Shown piece after piece: positions 49,111 to 62,340 of a stretch of 64,000 bases of DNA. Source of the stretch: Crocodylus rhombifer. Lineage: Eukaryota; Chordata; Crocodylia; Crocodylidae. How positions within the stretch are numbered: position 1 is the stretch's first letter; the number at the start of each line of letters is the position of its first letter. Below the pieces are notes generated by a model, which was not told the origin of the DNA, made no database searches, and was given only the letters and a program-made list of their open reading frames with translations. The position numbers and the translations under genes are program-made. The DNA lies in the NCBI GenBank assembly GCA_038503035.1, contig JAVSML010024721.1, positions 149,624-213,623 of the forward strand, written 5' to 3'.

Positions 49111-51654
49111 AATGATGGTCATCTTATTATTGCATCGTCGGGGGGGGGACAACATACTTGAAAAGTGCCCCAAATGCCTCGCGCCAGTTATTTTACGGCA
49201 CTGTACCCTAGGGATGTTAGACTGCGAAATGGGTATGCAGGCAGACTGGCTTCTGCATCCTGCGCTCGGTAGCCTCCCTGCTATGCCTCGGTGCTTTGGT
49301 CTACCACCAAAATCACATCAGCAGGAACGACTCCTGTCCCAGTATATTTATCCAGCACAGTCACACAAGCAATACCCTATGTACAACGATCTCCATCCTG
49401 CGCTAGATAAACGCACCAAGTTTGTCTTGTTCGTGGTATAAAACCAATGCTCCCCCTCTGGAGCAGCGGCCAAAAGTCTGCAAATTAGAGTCTGATCTCA
49501 CTTACCTGCAGAGCAGCACTAGCATGCAATGGCTTGGTGGACAGATGCTACCCTTGCATGTACTGTACCTGCACTACTAATAGGAGACTGCAATCTCCAA
49601 GCTGTCCATGTGGGTCCTCCCTCTAGCATGCCTCCTTGCAGGGGGTGATCGGCTTAACTCTCCTGGTTAGGGCAATTCCAGACTCATGGGAAAGCCTTTA
49701 TCACACGCACAATAATTAGGAGGCCCGGGCAAACTCCACAATGCAAGACCGCAGGGGAATACGAGAGTGGAGAAGTCTTGCACGCAACAGTTAACCCTCC
49801 CTAGCAATGCTGCTCGAGAGAGCATCCCAACCAGCGAACTCCTAGCGGAGGTGAGAGCAATCAAGAGTACCTGTCGAGAGGCGAGGCGACCAACACGTCT
49901 ACTAGCCTGGATTATGGCTAGCGCCAGGCCCCTAAAATTATTATTCTGCCGTGCGAGACGCGCCTGGAGCTGGAAGAGGTGAGGAGCCACGGTTGACATG
50001 TCTGGAGCGGGTGCAGAGATGGGCAGTCATTCCCACTCCTAAGTGCCAGCACAGAAAACCCGCCAGCCGCACGGCTCCTCCCCTGGGCTGGCTCCAACGA
50101 CCGCAGGTTTGCATGCCTCCGAGGCAAACAGCCCGGCACGCCCAACGCCGTCTCTCCCCATGGGAACTGGGGCATCCGAGCTCAGAGATGCAGGGCAGCA
50201 TCCAGCCCAGCCTGCTCCTGCCGCTCCCGCGTGGTGCCGTCCTCGGGCAGAGGCAGCTGGCAGCAAAAGCCTCGGCTGTCTGCCTGCAGAGGAGGGTTAC
50301 GACATGCTCCGCGTAACCCCCTCGAGGCCGTGGGATCAGACCGATCAGGCCGCATTCAGGGAGGGCTTTCTCGAACGCAATCTGCTAACCACTGCGGGCT
50401 TATTTCTCCCATGCTTTCTCCGGCTTAGTTTGTGAGCGGATGAGACAGGCACCGTCTTTCTGCCCCTGCCCCCTCGTGCTTTCAACAGCACCGGGCATCC
50501 TGGCTCATGATGGACATCTGCAGGCACAACTGCAATGCCAGAAACAAGGGACTACCCTTTTACTATGAGTGCATGCAGCTCCCAGCACAAAAAGACCCGA
50601 GTTGTAGCCTGTACCGACCACTGGAGCATGCACCAGAACAATGTTCCTCCTGCAAGACCAGAGACGGGGCCGCGCGGTCAGCCGGTCCCCGACACATGTA
50701 AAGCAGGGCAGGGCATCCCCCTGGGAGGCCGCAGAGTGAAGTCATGCCGCTCCTGACTGCGGCGGTGAAGCACTTATCTCCTGAACCCCCCCTCCAAGAG
50801 CCATTTTTCAGGGGACTTTTCCAAGAGGCAGGAAGAAGAGGGAGCGACTGGCACGGGGCTCTCATTTGGGAATCATTCATCACGGGGAATGACAGCAGTT
50901 GCTACTGCAGCCGTCTCAGAGCGACCTGCCTGCGGAGGCTTTTTCAGCACATTTGTTCAAGAGGGCCCTATGCTCCTCACCCTGGATAACACCAGGGTTG
51001 CCAGGGGGAGGCCTGGAGCGTGTCACCTGGTGCCGAACGCCTTGGGAAGGGCACGAGGAAGGGAAGAACTGCATCTCTCCAAGCTCCTTAGTCCCAATGT
51101 AGTACTGGATATCCCCCCCCCAAAGGGCATGTTTCCAAAAATGCACCGCTCTGCCAGGGCTTACGCTACCTTCCCCTTCCCGGAGAGGAACCAGGGATGC
51201 AGAAGCCCCGACCAAAGAAACAGGGGCTGGGGAGCGTGCAGTTCACCCTGGGCCTGGAGAGGAAGCCAACCCCTGGCAGAGTTGGGATCGAGCCGCAAGC
51301 AGGGAGGAGCTGCAGGAAGCGCTTCCCATCCCACATGGGCACGGGCACAGGGAACAAACCCTCCCAGCCTGGGCCAGGGAACAGATGAAGCCAGCTGACC
51401 GTGAATGCGCTCGGCAGGGGGAAGACCAGACTCCCTATTCAGCCCAGATCACGAAACAACGCCTGCAGGTCCCAAACGGAGAGCCTCTGCCTCCGGACCA
51501 GGCACACCCGGGGCTGAGAAGCAGCCCCCGAGCTGCTGCCGGAGAGACAGTCCGCCTCGCGAAGGAAGCAACCAGCATCCGCAGCCTTAAATGCGCCCTA
51601 GGCAGGGCAGCTCTTCCTACAGGGCACTCTGGATACCCCAGTTCCTCTACTCCG
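49111..51654. other. Gene-free intronic stretch
   Basis: I see no gene here. A 9-10-base G-run lies at 49140-49148. Open frames lack domains. Confidence 0.45.
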
Positions 51655-51790
51655 CCACAGACAGCAGGCATGACCCTGGGCACATCACTTTGCCCCTCTG
51701 CAGCACAGCTCTGTTTGAAGGGGAGAACAGCAGGGACCTGCCTCCAAGGGGAGCTAGGAGGATAAATCCAAAGACTGAGAGGGCCTCAGG
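51655..51790 (+). repeat. MIR-like SINE remnant
   Basis: CCGCCACAGACAGCAGGCATGACCCTGGGCACATCACTTTGCCCCTCTG, then CAGGGACCTGCCTCC and GGAGGATAAA, follow the MIR order from core to 3' part. Confidence 0.6.
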
Positions 51791-54700
51791 ATGATTGGGA
51801 TCATAAAATAAACACCAAAAAAAATCAAAATCCTGGTTTAAAAAGGAAAATAAAGGCAAAATCCTAGAAGCACCTGCTCGGGAGGGACCTCAAGGGACGC
51901 AGTCAGCCCCACCAGTTCAGAACCGAGTCTGCTCAGACAGACGGACAGCCTCTGTCTGTTTAAATGCAGAACAAACTCTTATTTCTTGTAGGTTATCACT
52001 GCCACCTGAGGACTCCCAGCCCAAGGGGCCTAAAGGTCTGACCCCAAAGCCCCCGGCAGCTGGCGGGAATCACCCCCAGGCTTGCGTTGAGGCCTGACCG
52101 CTCCTGGAGAGCGAGCATCAGTTCATCACCAGTGCTAAGGACCAGCTCAGGCCATCTCCGAGAGGACAGTGCAGAAGGCAAGGGAGCGAGTGCCGCGCTG
52201 GCCCCGCAAGGTCCACGGCTGCTGCAGCAACACGGCACGTTGCAGACACCTGCAAGGAGCAGAGCTATAGGACGACCCTCGCCTCCCACCCACAGGAGCC
52301 TCCATCCCCACCCCCTGGGGGGTAGAAACCTCCGGCTGCAGGCTCAGTCCAGGACCGGACGTGCTGGAGCGCCGCAGGAGGCAGTGAAATGCAGCCTGGG
52401 CGTACGTACTGGAGCTGTCTGGCCTTGGTACCACGACCCCAAGCGGGCACGGAGATGCCCCTCTTTACCCCCATCTCTGTGAGAACAAGGGTGCTTTTAC
52501 CCACAGGGTATGAAGGGAAAACTAAGACTACACAGGGATCCTGTGATGGAGACGTGAACCCCAGCCCCTCCCGAGACCCTCGCCCCAGCGCCATCCTCCC
52601 TGGCCAACACCGCGCAGCCTTTACGGGGCACCGCACCGGCTCTGAACCGCCGTGGACGCGAGGTGCGCACGTGGCCGGCTCAGCCACAGGACAGGCCCAT
52701 CTCCCCGCAGTCAGCAGCGGCACCATTAGTATCCCCAGAGCCACCCAGAGCCGCAGGCCTTGAGCTCCCCCTCCAAGCGACATGCATGGACTTGACCTTG
52801 GCAGCCACATCCTGCGTCTTCACAGGGTAGACCCAGTGATCCCTACTCGGAGTGCTACAGGCTCCACAAGCTGACGAAAGGGCCCAGGACATCCTTGCCC
52901 TCGAGCACAGCAAGAGCGAGGGAGGAAGCAAGGACAAAACCCAGCTCTAACCCCTGGGCCTGGGCTGCAAGCCAGACATCCAAGCAGCGGGAGGGCTCCG
53001 GGGGTGGAGACCAAGGCTAGCAGCTCACTTGGCTAGGCAGGGAGAGACTGGAGGGAGGTAGGAGAGGAGGAGGACAACGACGACAGCACCCCGCTTTTGG
53101 CAGGGTCCGGGCTGCAAAGCAACAGGCGCCAGCGCGTAGGCACGAGACAGCTCCCACATACAGGGCAAACACAGAGGCCTGCACGTGTCACGGCTCATTT
53201 AAAACAAACCTGGCCTCCCACGGCAAGGCGGAAGGTGGCAGAGGCTGGGATTTGGGGCCGTGCCTGCCAGACGGGTCGCAAAGCACGGGCAGCTTTGCAG
53301 GACGCGGGCAAAAGCAGCTATACGCAATCCTAGCTCAGGAATGACAGATATAGGGGTTGCTTACAGGAGCTCCTCTTCTCCTAGCAAACTGCCCAGCAGC
53401 CCGGGATCTCCAGGGTCCGATGACCCCATGCAATGCCACATATAAAAAAAAAAAAAAAGCAACCTCTATGCATCTCCCTACCCGCTACAACAGAGCCCAT
53501 GAGCCCAGCAGCAGAAGCAGAAGCCTCCTCCCTACTCTCGCCTGGATTTTCTTACCCAGGGAGCTCAGAGAGCAGCAAGGCCAGATTCCCCCAATGCTCC
53601 CCAAGCATTGCATGCCCGCAGCGCATCACCCCATAGCAACCCGAGCGCTGGGCGATGGCTAATAAGCTGCAAGATAACAGCCCAGCGAAGTGCCACGTCC
53701 CTCTAGGAACAGCCACTGGGCCACGTTCTCTCCAAGGACACCAAGGGACCCCAGAGAAGCACACCTGCTCTGTGCCATGCTCAAATCCCAGGCCAGGCAG
53801 GAGAGAGAAGCAGCTATCCAAACCAAGGGCTGTCAGCAAACAGAAGGAAGTCCCGACGTACTACCCCCCTGCCCAGTGCTTACGGGTGGTGACTTTCCAT
53901 CTCCACGAAAGGCCTGGACAAGTCTCAGATGGGCAAATCTGGCTACTTGCAGGCTCCAGAGACGGTGGCTCATTGCAGCCGTCTCCCCTGAGCTGTCCCA
54001 GTGGCTCAGCGCGGGCTTCGTAGGCACAGATGTGTCCACGTGAAAGGCCAGGGTGTTTAGGCACCTCCCTCACCTGCACAAGAAAGCTGCTGCGCTAGAA
54101 GGGGCACCTGCGCTAGGCAAGGAGATGACAAGATACTTATGTGGGGAGAATGCAAAATCCTGGGCCCCCTGCCCAGAGCTGGCAAAGGAGCCGCGGTTTC
54201 CAGTGCCCACGCCTGTGGGACAAGGGGGAAACAGGGATGAGAGCTCCTGGATCGGGCAGTAATTGAAACCAGGCGGGGCTCGTCGCCAGCGTTAGCTGGA
54301 GCCAGACACCGAGAGGTGATTGATCTCCCTCTGCTTTGGGTCTTCTCCGTTCGCCGCTTGCCTTCTCTATTTATATTCCAGCATTTTTCCCTCCTCGAGT
54401 CACGGGGGCCAGGCCTCCCGCCTGCAGCCTCAGAGCTTTGGGGTCCAAACAGCACAGGCAGAAACTAGACAAGATCAATGAGGGGAGCAAAAGAAGGGAC
54501 AAGCAGTAATAAGCAACTCTCTCGCGCTCTACCAGTGCCCCACTGAAACAACAAGGGTGGCAACAACTTGCCTCCTGACCCCAGCGGAGAGAACTGGGGT
54601 GACCAGCCCATGCAGGAGACTTGCGCTATCCTCCAGAAAGGGCGACTGCCGCAACGTGCACACGTGCCGGGGGAAACTCCTTTGCCTGCAGGCAGCAATG

Positions 54701-56487
54701 CGACGCTCCGCCCTAGCTCCAGACCTGTCCATAGAGGCTTGGCACTGGTTCCACTCTGGACGCTGCTCCAAATGGAGACAGAGGCCGGACCAGGCTGTTT
54801 CACAGGCCAGCTGGAAAAGCCACTGGACCCAGAAGGGAAAGGCAGCACAGGTCACCTCCCCAGAGGAGGCGATGCTATTTCGGATGACTCAGGCACGCAG
54901 CCCTACCTGCACCAGAAGGGTTAGGCTGGCTGGGCTGGGCCAAGCGAGCCACACCGGCACAACCCTTTAGCCTGGGCCCAGCCAGCCCAGGGACAAGTGC
55001 TGATACTACCAGCGTGTAGGCGATTCAGGGGAAGAAACCAATTGCACATCACAACGCCAGTAAAGCTGATGAGCAGATGGCGCCTTAGTAAGCCAAAGCA
55101 ATGGGTGCCATGAGCGCCCCTGATCTCAGGGGCCGGCCAGAGACCCAGAGCCCTGCATGCCTGGCAGCTGGAGAGAAGAGGCATGTGCTTGTTACCTCCC
55201 AAGGGACCAGTCCCTGCAAGACCCTTGCTTGCGGCAGCTCCCATCTCGCTCAGGGCCCGGCTACATTAGGACAACAGGACAGGGTTAGTCAACTTCCTCT
55301 CTCCTTCAAGCCCAAACAAACCCGGTTTCACTCCAGTTCGCATCGCATGAGCCACCATTTGTTCCGATTCACGCAGCTATGTCACCAGCTCTTTCAGGGT
55401 GCAGGATATGTATTACGGGTGATAAAAGGCTAGAAAAATCCCACTGGGAGACGACGCTTCTCCTGGCAAGGAGCGAGGCCACCGGCTTTGCCAGCATCCA
55501 CCTCCTATTTGAGAAAACGCCCTCACTACAAGGGTGGCAACAACGGTTTGAGAAAGCTCAGTGCTACCCCCTGCCCAGCACAGGGGCTTAAGATGTGAAA
55601 GATATCTGGGCTGATGCCCCCCACACAAACACACCCAAAGCCTTGTTAAAAAAATTAAATTAAATTAAAAAAAGGAGGGTCTTGCCTTGTATTTAGACCC
55701 TGAAATAGAAAAACCACAAGGTGGAGGGTGGCTGTTTCAAATGCATTCTTGACAATCCTACCGCGTTTTCTGGCAGCAACGCTCTGCTGGTGGAGGGGAA
55801 AAAGCACAGGGGGCAAAAAAAAAAAAAAAAAAAAACAACCCCCCCCCCCCCCCAAAATGGGGAAAAAAACCAAATAAATAAAGAATCAAGGTCACCATTT
55901 TTGTGCAGACAGTTTTAAGGCTTTGGATTTCCAGCCAGCTCCGCTCATCAATCAGGGAGAGGGATTTGAATACATGCGATAAATGTCAATGGTGTTTCTA
56001 ATCATAGCTTGGCCCTCTAATGCCTGAATAGATCAAGCAGGGGGAGTGCTGCAGAGAAGCGCTTGCTGTATACATCAGACGTGGTCCTAAACTGACTGGC
56101 TAGCCCTGGTTTGTCACCAGCCGTCCTTCCCATCTCTCTTCTGCATCTCTTTCTCATAAGCTAGTTTCCCTCTTACCAAGAATAGAAAAATGACATAAAA
56201 AAGAGAGAGAGAGAGAAGACAATCAGGGTCTCTATCCCCCTCCCATCTGGCTCTAGACATCCAAAGTCTATCCAAAATTGGTTGGCCCACCAGGTGAGCA
56301 CGGGGAAGGCAGGCCCATTTCTGCGGTCAGCAACACACAAGGAACACATCTGGCCAGCTGTGTCTTACCAGTCCATCGGACTAGTTAAAGCCAGGCTGAC
56401 CGGGAGCACAAGGATCAAAGTCATTGCACCTTTTCCCCAAGGAACGTACATGTGCAGAAGAGTCAAATGCAGAAGTTGTACCAGGGT
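51791..56487. other. Gene-free intronic stretch with homopolymer tracts
   Basis: I see no gene here. The stretch holds an A-run at 53443-53458, a (TTAAA)n-like patch at 55645-55672, and an A-run followed directly by a C-run at 55817-55853. It also has a GA dinucleotide patch at 56203-56216. Confidence 0.5.
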
Positions 56488-56638
56488 TGTTAGCTGTAGC
56501 CGTGTTGGTCTAAGGACACAGGCAGGCCAGATTCTTTGGGTAGATGTGATATCTTTCATTAGACCAACTAAATAGTTGGAAAAAAAAGTTCTTTGCAAGC
56601 TTTTGGGCACAAACACCCTTTGTTAGGCATTGGGAGCA
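56488..56638 (+). repeat. Dispersed repeat family A, copy 2
   Basis: It begins GTTGTTAGCTGTAGCCGTGTTGG and ends near TTAGGCATTGGGA. It matches the minus strand of 4223-4340 over the second half. This copy is longer at the 5' end and includes the GTAGCCGTGTTGGTCTAAGG head, a phrase common in sauropsid interspersed repeats. It is probably SINE-like; I cannot name the family. Confidence 0.7.
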
Positions 56639-58125
56639 ATTTGGACCAACTCCCAGAGCTCGGCAGGAGCAGAATCCAAGCCCCTAGCTAGGGACCACGC
56701 AGCGACCCTCGGGCTCTGGGAGAGGGAACGCTGCTTTGATCCCTCCGGGAAATGAGGTCAAGTCCTTCTTTACCCAAGCATCTACACTGGATTTCTAATG
56801 GTGATATATCCAGCCCAACAAACAGACGTGTCTTTAACATGACTCCCTCTTCCTTCTGCTCCTGAGTACAGAAGGATAATTGTTAGCCGCTTCTAAACTT
56901 GCTGCCGATCCTCATCATCATCGCCACGAAGACAACTCGGCATTAAGTCCTTTAATACCAACGAAGAGTAAAACCCAGCCACGGTTTCCGTTTCAGCACC
57001 TCCAAGGTTTGTCCAAACCTAGTGCTGATTAGTGTCAGGAGCCAGTTAATGCCAAGATTTGCTACTCGGTGGCTAAAAATATATTACATTTCCTAACTCA
57101 GCTCCAGACCACAAAATTGTTATAGCGGGGAAAGACTAAGCATGCCCTTTCCCAGGAATTCAGCTCCAGGACAGAACTGGACCCTCGCTGGCCTGCTCAA
57201 TTTCCACCAAGCTACACACAGGCTTCAGGAGCTCCTGTCCCAGCCGGGAACCTGTCACAGCCCTTTGCCCCATGCAGCCTTTTCATTTCACCTTGGCCCG
57301 GCTTTTAAAAGCACCAACTCACTCATTTGCAAAGATCAACCATTGTATTCATTCAGGAGCAATTACTTCCTTTAATACGGAGGCAGTGCCCGCCTCTGGA
57401 GTGCAATGGGACTGATCTAATCGGTCTTTTCCTAATACCGCCCTCCCTTCCTGCTGAAATCCTAAAACAAGCCTCAACCATAGCTTTCTATTAAGCTACG
57501 CAAGTCAAATTCCCCCTCATGCTAGGAAAAAAAAAAAATAGCCTGGTCCTGCTTCCAGCCCCCGCACCCAACAATTTAAAGAATTTTATGAATGCACATA
57601 AAAATTGAGTAACTTATTTTTATTGCCACTGTCCAGCAAATTCAGCAACTTTGAAACAGACTTTTAAATCAGATCGGTTATTAATAGTCCTCACTCCATC
57701 GGAAAGGGACAGATCGCTGCACAGAACTGGAAGAGACACCTAATAAAAAATGGATGGCATTATTGACTCAAACCAGTGACACGGCGCATTCGTCCCAGAG
57801 GATCGTCACACGTGCATCTGCCCAGCAAGCTCCTGACAATCACCCGTGCTGCAAAGATGGGTGCTTCCTTCACCCCTAGCTCAAGGGTAGGAAGTTGCTG
57901 CGGACCACACCTGCTACTGCTAACAGAACATCTGCTCTCCGCTTCTTTCCATCTCCCCTGGCGTCTGGGCATCACACTGCACGCCAGACAGAGCAAATGC
58001 ACCATACAGCACAGTGCATCATAGGTACAATGCTGCTTGCATTCACACATGCCGCATAACTAGTCTAACCCACCCACCAAGCCTCCTTGGAGGTAGATAC
58101 GACCGGTCCGGCTCCAGTCCAACAA
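56639..58125. other. Gene-free intronic stretch
   Basis: I see no gene or recognisable repeat here. It includes AT-rich, unique-looking sequence at 56870-57110 and 57580-57760, and an A-run at 57527-57539. Confidence 0.45.
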
Positions 58126-58742
58126 GATTTCATAGACATCAGGGCTGGAAGGGACCTCGGGAGATCATCGAGTCCAGCCCCCTGCCCAAAGGGCAGGAAG
58201 TCAGCTGGGGTCATAGGATCCCAGCAAGATAAGCATCCAATTTACTCTTGAAGCTGTTCAATGTAGGTGCTTGAACCCCCTCCGCTGGCAGGCTGTTCCA
58301 GACCTTGGGGGCTCGGACAGTAAAGAAATTCTTCCTTATGTCCAGCCTGAAACGGTCTTGCAGGAGTTTGTGACCGTTCGACCTCGTCATCCCTTGGGGC
58401 GCTCTGGTGAACAGACGTTCCCCCAGATCCTGGTGGTCACCCCCGATAAACTTATAGGTGGCCATCAGATCACCCCTGAGCCTGCGCTTTTCCAGGCTAA
58501 AGAGTCCCATGGCTCTCAGCCTGTCGTCGTAAGGTCTGTTTTCCTGACCTCTGATCATGCGCGTGGCTCTCCTTTGGACTCTCTCAAGCTTCTCCACATC
58601 CTTTTTGAATTGAATTGAATTGGAGCCCAAAACTGGACGCAGTACTCCAGCTGCGGCCTCACCAAGGCCGAGTACAAGGGGAGAATGACGTCCCGGGATT
58701 TGCTCGAGAAGCATCTATGGATGCAAGCCAGCGTTTCGGTCA
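58126..58742 (-). mobile_element. CR1 LINE, 5'-truncated, near-identical to the 4578 copy
   Basis: The minus strand reads from about 58742 (GCTGGCTTGCATCCATAG) through the last 170 or so codons of ORF2, ending LAGIL at 58211, to the 3' terminus at 58126. Over the last 125 codons it differs from the copy at 4578-6398 at six residues. At 58605-58622 a TTGAA unit is present three times, where the other copy has one; this shifts the frame, so the fragment is not continuously open. There is no RT catalytic core in this fragment. Confidence 0.95.
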
Positions 58743-61700
58743 ACAAGGTTAAGCGTGCACTTTGCTTGTAGCCCAGAAGCCCTATTCACTCCAGTGGCAT
58801 CGCTGGCGAGCTCCAAAGCCTTGATTCGGTCAATGCAACAGGAGGTACCGGGAGCTGGGCGAGACCTTCCACGGGCTGGGGTCGCAGTCCCCACCACTCT
58901 TACTACCTTGCTGATCATGCCTGCTATGTAAGTATTGACCCAAGGGTGGGTCAGAGCCTCACAAGTGGTACCTTTGATTCTGAGCAGGGATAGGGGCAGG
59001 CTTTCCCCAAGGCCTCAGCATGCTCCCATCAACCTGCCTTTGAGGTCAGTGAATTTTCAAAGTCCTTGGAGCGCTTTGCCTTCCCACACTCCCATCACTC
59101 CACACGAGCATCGCACCTCCCGAAGGCTATGCCAGCACAGCCCATTAATCACCAGATACGTCGAGGTGGGAGAAAAAGCCTCGCCACCTAGACCGAACTT
59201 CTGGGAGGCAGGAGAAAACCCTACAGATGAGGGAGCGAAGAAACAAATATTATTCCCCTAACACGCATACCTCCCCCCACCTTTCCTCCTACCACACGCA
59301 GCATTTCAGCCGTCACTACCACAGGAAGATGGCAGGTCCGATGCCACACTAGGCAGTCAATGGGAGCCCCATTAGAGGTGGGGCTGGATGCAGAAGCAAC
59401 CCTAGAAGCTTGTGCTGGTCAGGGTAGTTTCTCAAGCCCCGATGCGGCCTTAGCTTCACTCACAAAATCAGAGGAACTAGTCATGCAGGCCATTTCGCTT
59501 TCTGCACGCAGCCTCTGGAGGATCAGGAGATGCGACTCGCTCGGGACACAGATAACAGAGGCAGGGAGGCATCGCATTGATTTCTGGCACAACTGTATTT
59601 GGAAAAAAATAAAGAGAGTCTCTATACAGGTATAGGGCAGAGTGGCTGACGTGCCCGCCCCGTACACGCACTGACGCCGAAAAAGCGAAAGGCACCCGCT
59701 CCAGAGAGCGATTAGCTTTATCCTCCAACGTGATAAGGCAGATCACGTCCGCGGCGCATTCAGAAGGCATTTCATGTGGGGTGTTCAAAGCACGGCTGAT
59801 ATTTTGACACATTCAGTTCATATGCAAAAAGGTTATTCTTATTTCCCTGAAGCAGATCTCCCGGCCGTTGATTCTGTACCTTAAAAATAACCAATATTTA
59901 ACCAGCTCACAAGCAACTTCACCCCTCCCACCACTCCATCCCTTGCTGCCCCCCCACCCAATGCATGAAACATTTCAAAAGGCAGCATCATGTTATTTTT
60001 ATGAACTCCCATTACTTGCCGTGCCCATATTCAGGGAAATGGAAATACGAAGGCTGTTTAACTTTTATGAGTCCAGCACATGGTTCACAATATTCAAATA
60101 TGCAATAATTTCTCGCCAGGAGAACAAAGATAAGCTGCAGCGCTAAGCTTTAATGGAACCACAAGCTTACGCATGTCTGTACGGTGGAGTCCATCAACCA
60201 AAACGCCCATGCCACTGCCGTCAGCACAGCTCAACGCTGACTCCAAATGAGTAAGACGGTACGAGCACCCGGACCGCGTGCCCGAAGGAAAACCTTATTT
60301 CAGGTCCAGAAAGGACATTAAGGAAGAAAGAGCCGCCCCTCCGAAGCCGGGCTATGCTATTCCACACACTTGGTGGTAAAGCAGATGTTTCCCCCTCCTC
60401 GTTCAGGGTTCACCCTCCACTTACTCTTCGGCTCTGAGTCCACTTGGCCAGCGACACTCAACCCCTCCATTTCACTTCCAGGATCCACTTTGAGGGACTC
60501 CGTCCTGTCTAGAGAGGGAAAACACTACAGATCCAAACAGACCTTGCCATCCCATCCAGGCTCACACACATCCCCTCTGGAGTCAGGACACAATGCAAGC
60601 CTTCTCCCATCCCAGGTCACCAAAGCAACACTAAAGGTTATTTCTCTCTGTCCAGACATCTCCCAGCCCACAGGATCATGCGCAAGGCTGTCTTTTCCTC
60701 CACCGCACCGTGCCCCCCACATCCTTGTCTGCTAGGAAGTGGATAACAATGGGACAGACAGAGACCCTCTACCCCGCAGCATGCAGGCCCCACAGCGGGA
60801 GCCGGGTCTTTGCTGGGGTAGGGGGTCATCGAAGCACGCCCAGCAGGCAGATTTGCTGAAGGAAGCAGGAGACACGGATCCCAATCATCGTCTCACACAC
60901 GCGCGCGCTCCAGGTCAATGCCGTGCTAATATGCCCACGTTGTTATTATTTTCCAACCTAGCACTTTATTGCCATTTCCTAAAAGCGACTCAAATTACTC
61001 ACTGTGTTATTATGGGCAGAGTGCCATCGCTCCGGCAATAACATAATAGCACGCTTTTACCGAGGGGACAGAAAAAGGGAGCCGGGCAGGATTTCTCTAG
61101 CGAGACCCACGGATTACCGGCCTCCTTTGCGGCAGATTTCCTGGGGAATACGCTGCCCAGCCGCTTATTACATAAGGGGAATTTTCTGTCGACATGTTGC
61201 CACGTCTGGTTTAAGGCCTGCTCGCCGGGTGGATCGACTGTCCTGCTGCATGGCTGCAACCTGGAGGAAAGCGACTTGCTGCGGGACAGGAACTGCCCGG
61301 CCTTGGGACCCTTAAACCGCAGCCGCCTTCAGAAAAAGGAGCTTGCTGCTGCTAGGCTCCAACCCGATCTTGCCCTGCCAGCAAGTCAGGGCATAAAGTA
61401 AATGCCTCCGTGCAACGTGCCACCCCAGAGCCACACACCACCGCTCCCATGATAAACGCCCGGGCACATTCACGTGCATCTACAACTCAGCCCTCGGCAT
61501 ATCGATGCTGCCCGATGCCACTCGCTTCACTGCAGTTGCTTCCCCCCCGCGAAGACAGCGGCAGCCCCCCAGCTGCGTCCTGCACCCACGACTTGGGATA
61601 GAGGTGCACGCTCCCATCCTTCACCACCAAAAGCAGAGCGCGCAACGCCTCTGCCCCTCATTCAACTCGCTGTTCATTTGGCCTGTGCCGGAGCAGGCCT

Positions 61701-62140
61701 CTCTCGTCATCCAACCCCGAGCGACACCCCCTCGGGGATCCGCGGTTTCTATATAAAACCCCTGCGAGACACAGGGACGCTCCCCGAGCACCAAGGATTC
61801 AGAAAGGAAGACGCTAAAAAAAAGAAGAAATGAAATGAGGCAGGGAGGGAAGGAAGTTAACTAAGGGAAGCAGCAAGGAGACAGGGCGGAGGACGGCTGC
61901 TGAGACACGACATGCCGGATCCAGCGTTATGTGCACAAGGGGCGGAGGGGAAAGAGGCAGGGCCCAGCACGGAGGAGCTTCCCAGCTCTCCCCGTGCACC
62001 TCGCACACCGTCCCCGCCTGCCAAGTCACCCCCGGACACGAACGCCGAGCAGCCACTTCCACATCCCGCCCCCACCCAGGGGTTTTGCTGTTCCTGTCCT
62101 GGATACCTTTGTGCACAGAGCCTGACCCCCTCCAACACGC
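58743..62140. other. Gene-free intronic stretch
   Basis: I see no gene here. Around 59740-60130 and 60930-61200 there are AT-rich, repeat-free segments with many ATTA/TAAT cores (for example TTATTATGGGC at 61008-61018 and AATAACATAATAGC at 61037-61050). These are candidates for conserved regulatory elements. Confidence 0.45.
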
Positions 62141-62147
62141 GTCGCAT

Positions 62148-62340
62148 GTGCGCTGCAAGCCCCCAACGGCCCCCCGCACCTGTAAGCCCCCAACCCTCCA
62201 CCTCACATCTGCAACGCAAGCCTCCAACCCCCCTCAAACACATTTCACATCTGCAAGCCTCCAACTCACATCTGTAATGCAAGCCCCCAACCCCTACGCC
62301 ACACGCACCTACCTCACATCTGTAATGCAAGCCCCTCACT
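62148..62340. repeat. Irregular minisatellite (CTCACATCTGTAATGCAAGCCCCCAAC units)
   Basis: About six unequal units share CACATCTGnAAnGCAAGCCnCCAACCCC. The best two (62268-62300 and 62313-62336) share the block CTCACATCTGTAATGCAAGC exactly. Unit lengths vary from about 20 to 50 bp. Confidence 0.8.

Noticed and set aside
54551..55544. Exact 17-bp repeat (54551-54567 and 55528-55544) as a possible element boundary
   Set aside because: Similarity ends abruptly on both sides, and one 17-bp match in 64 kb is within chance expectation.
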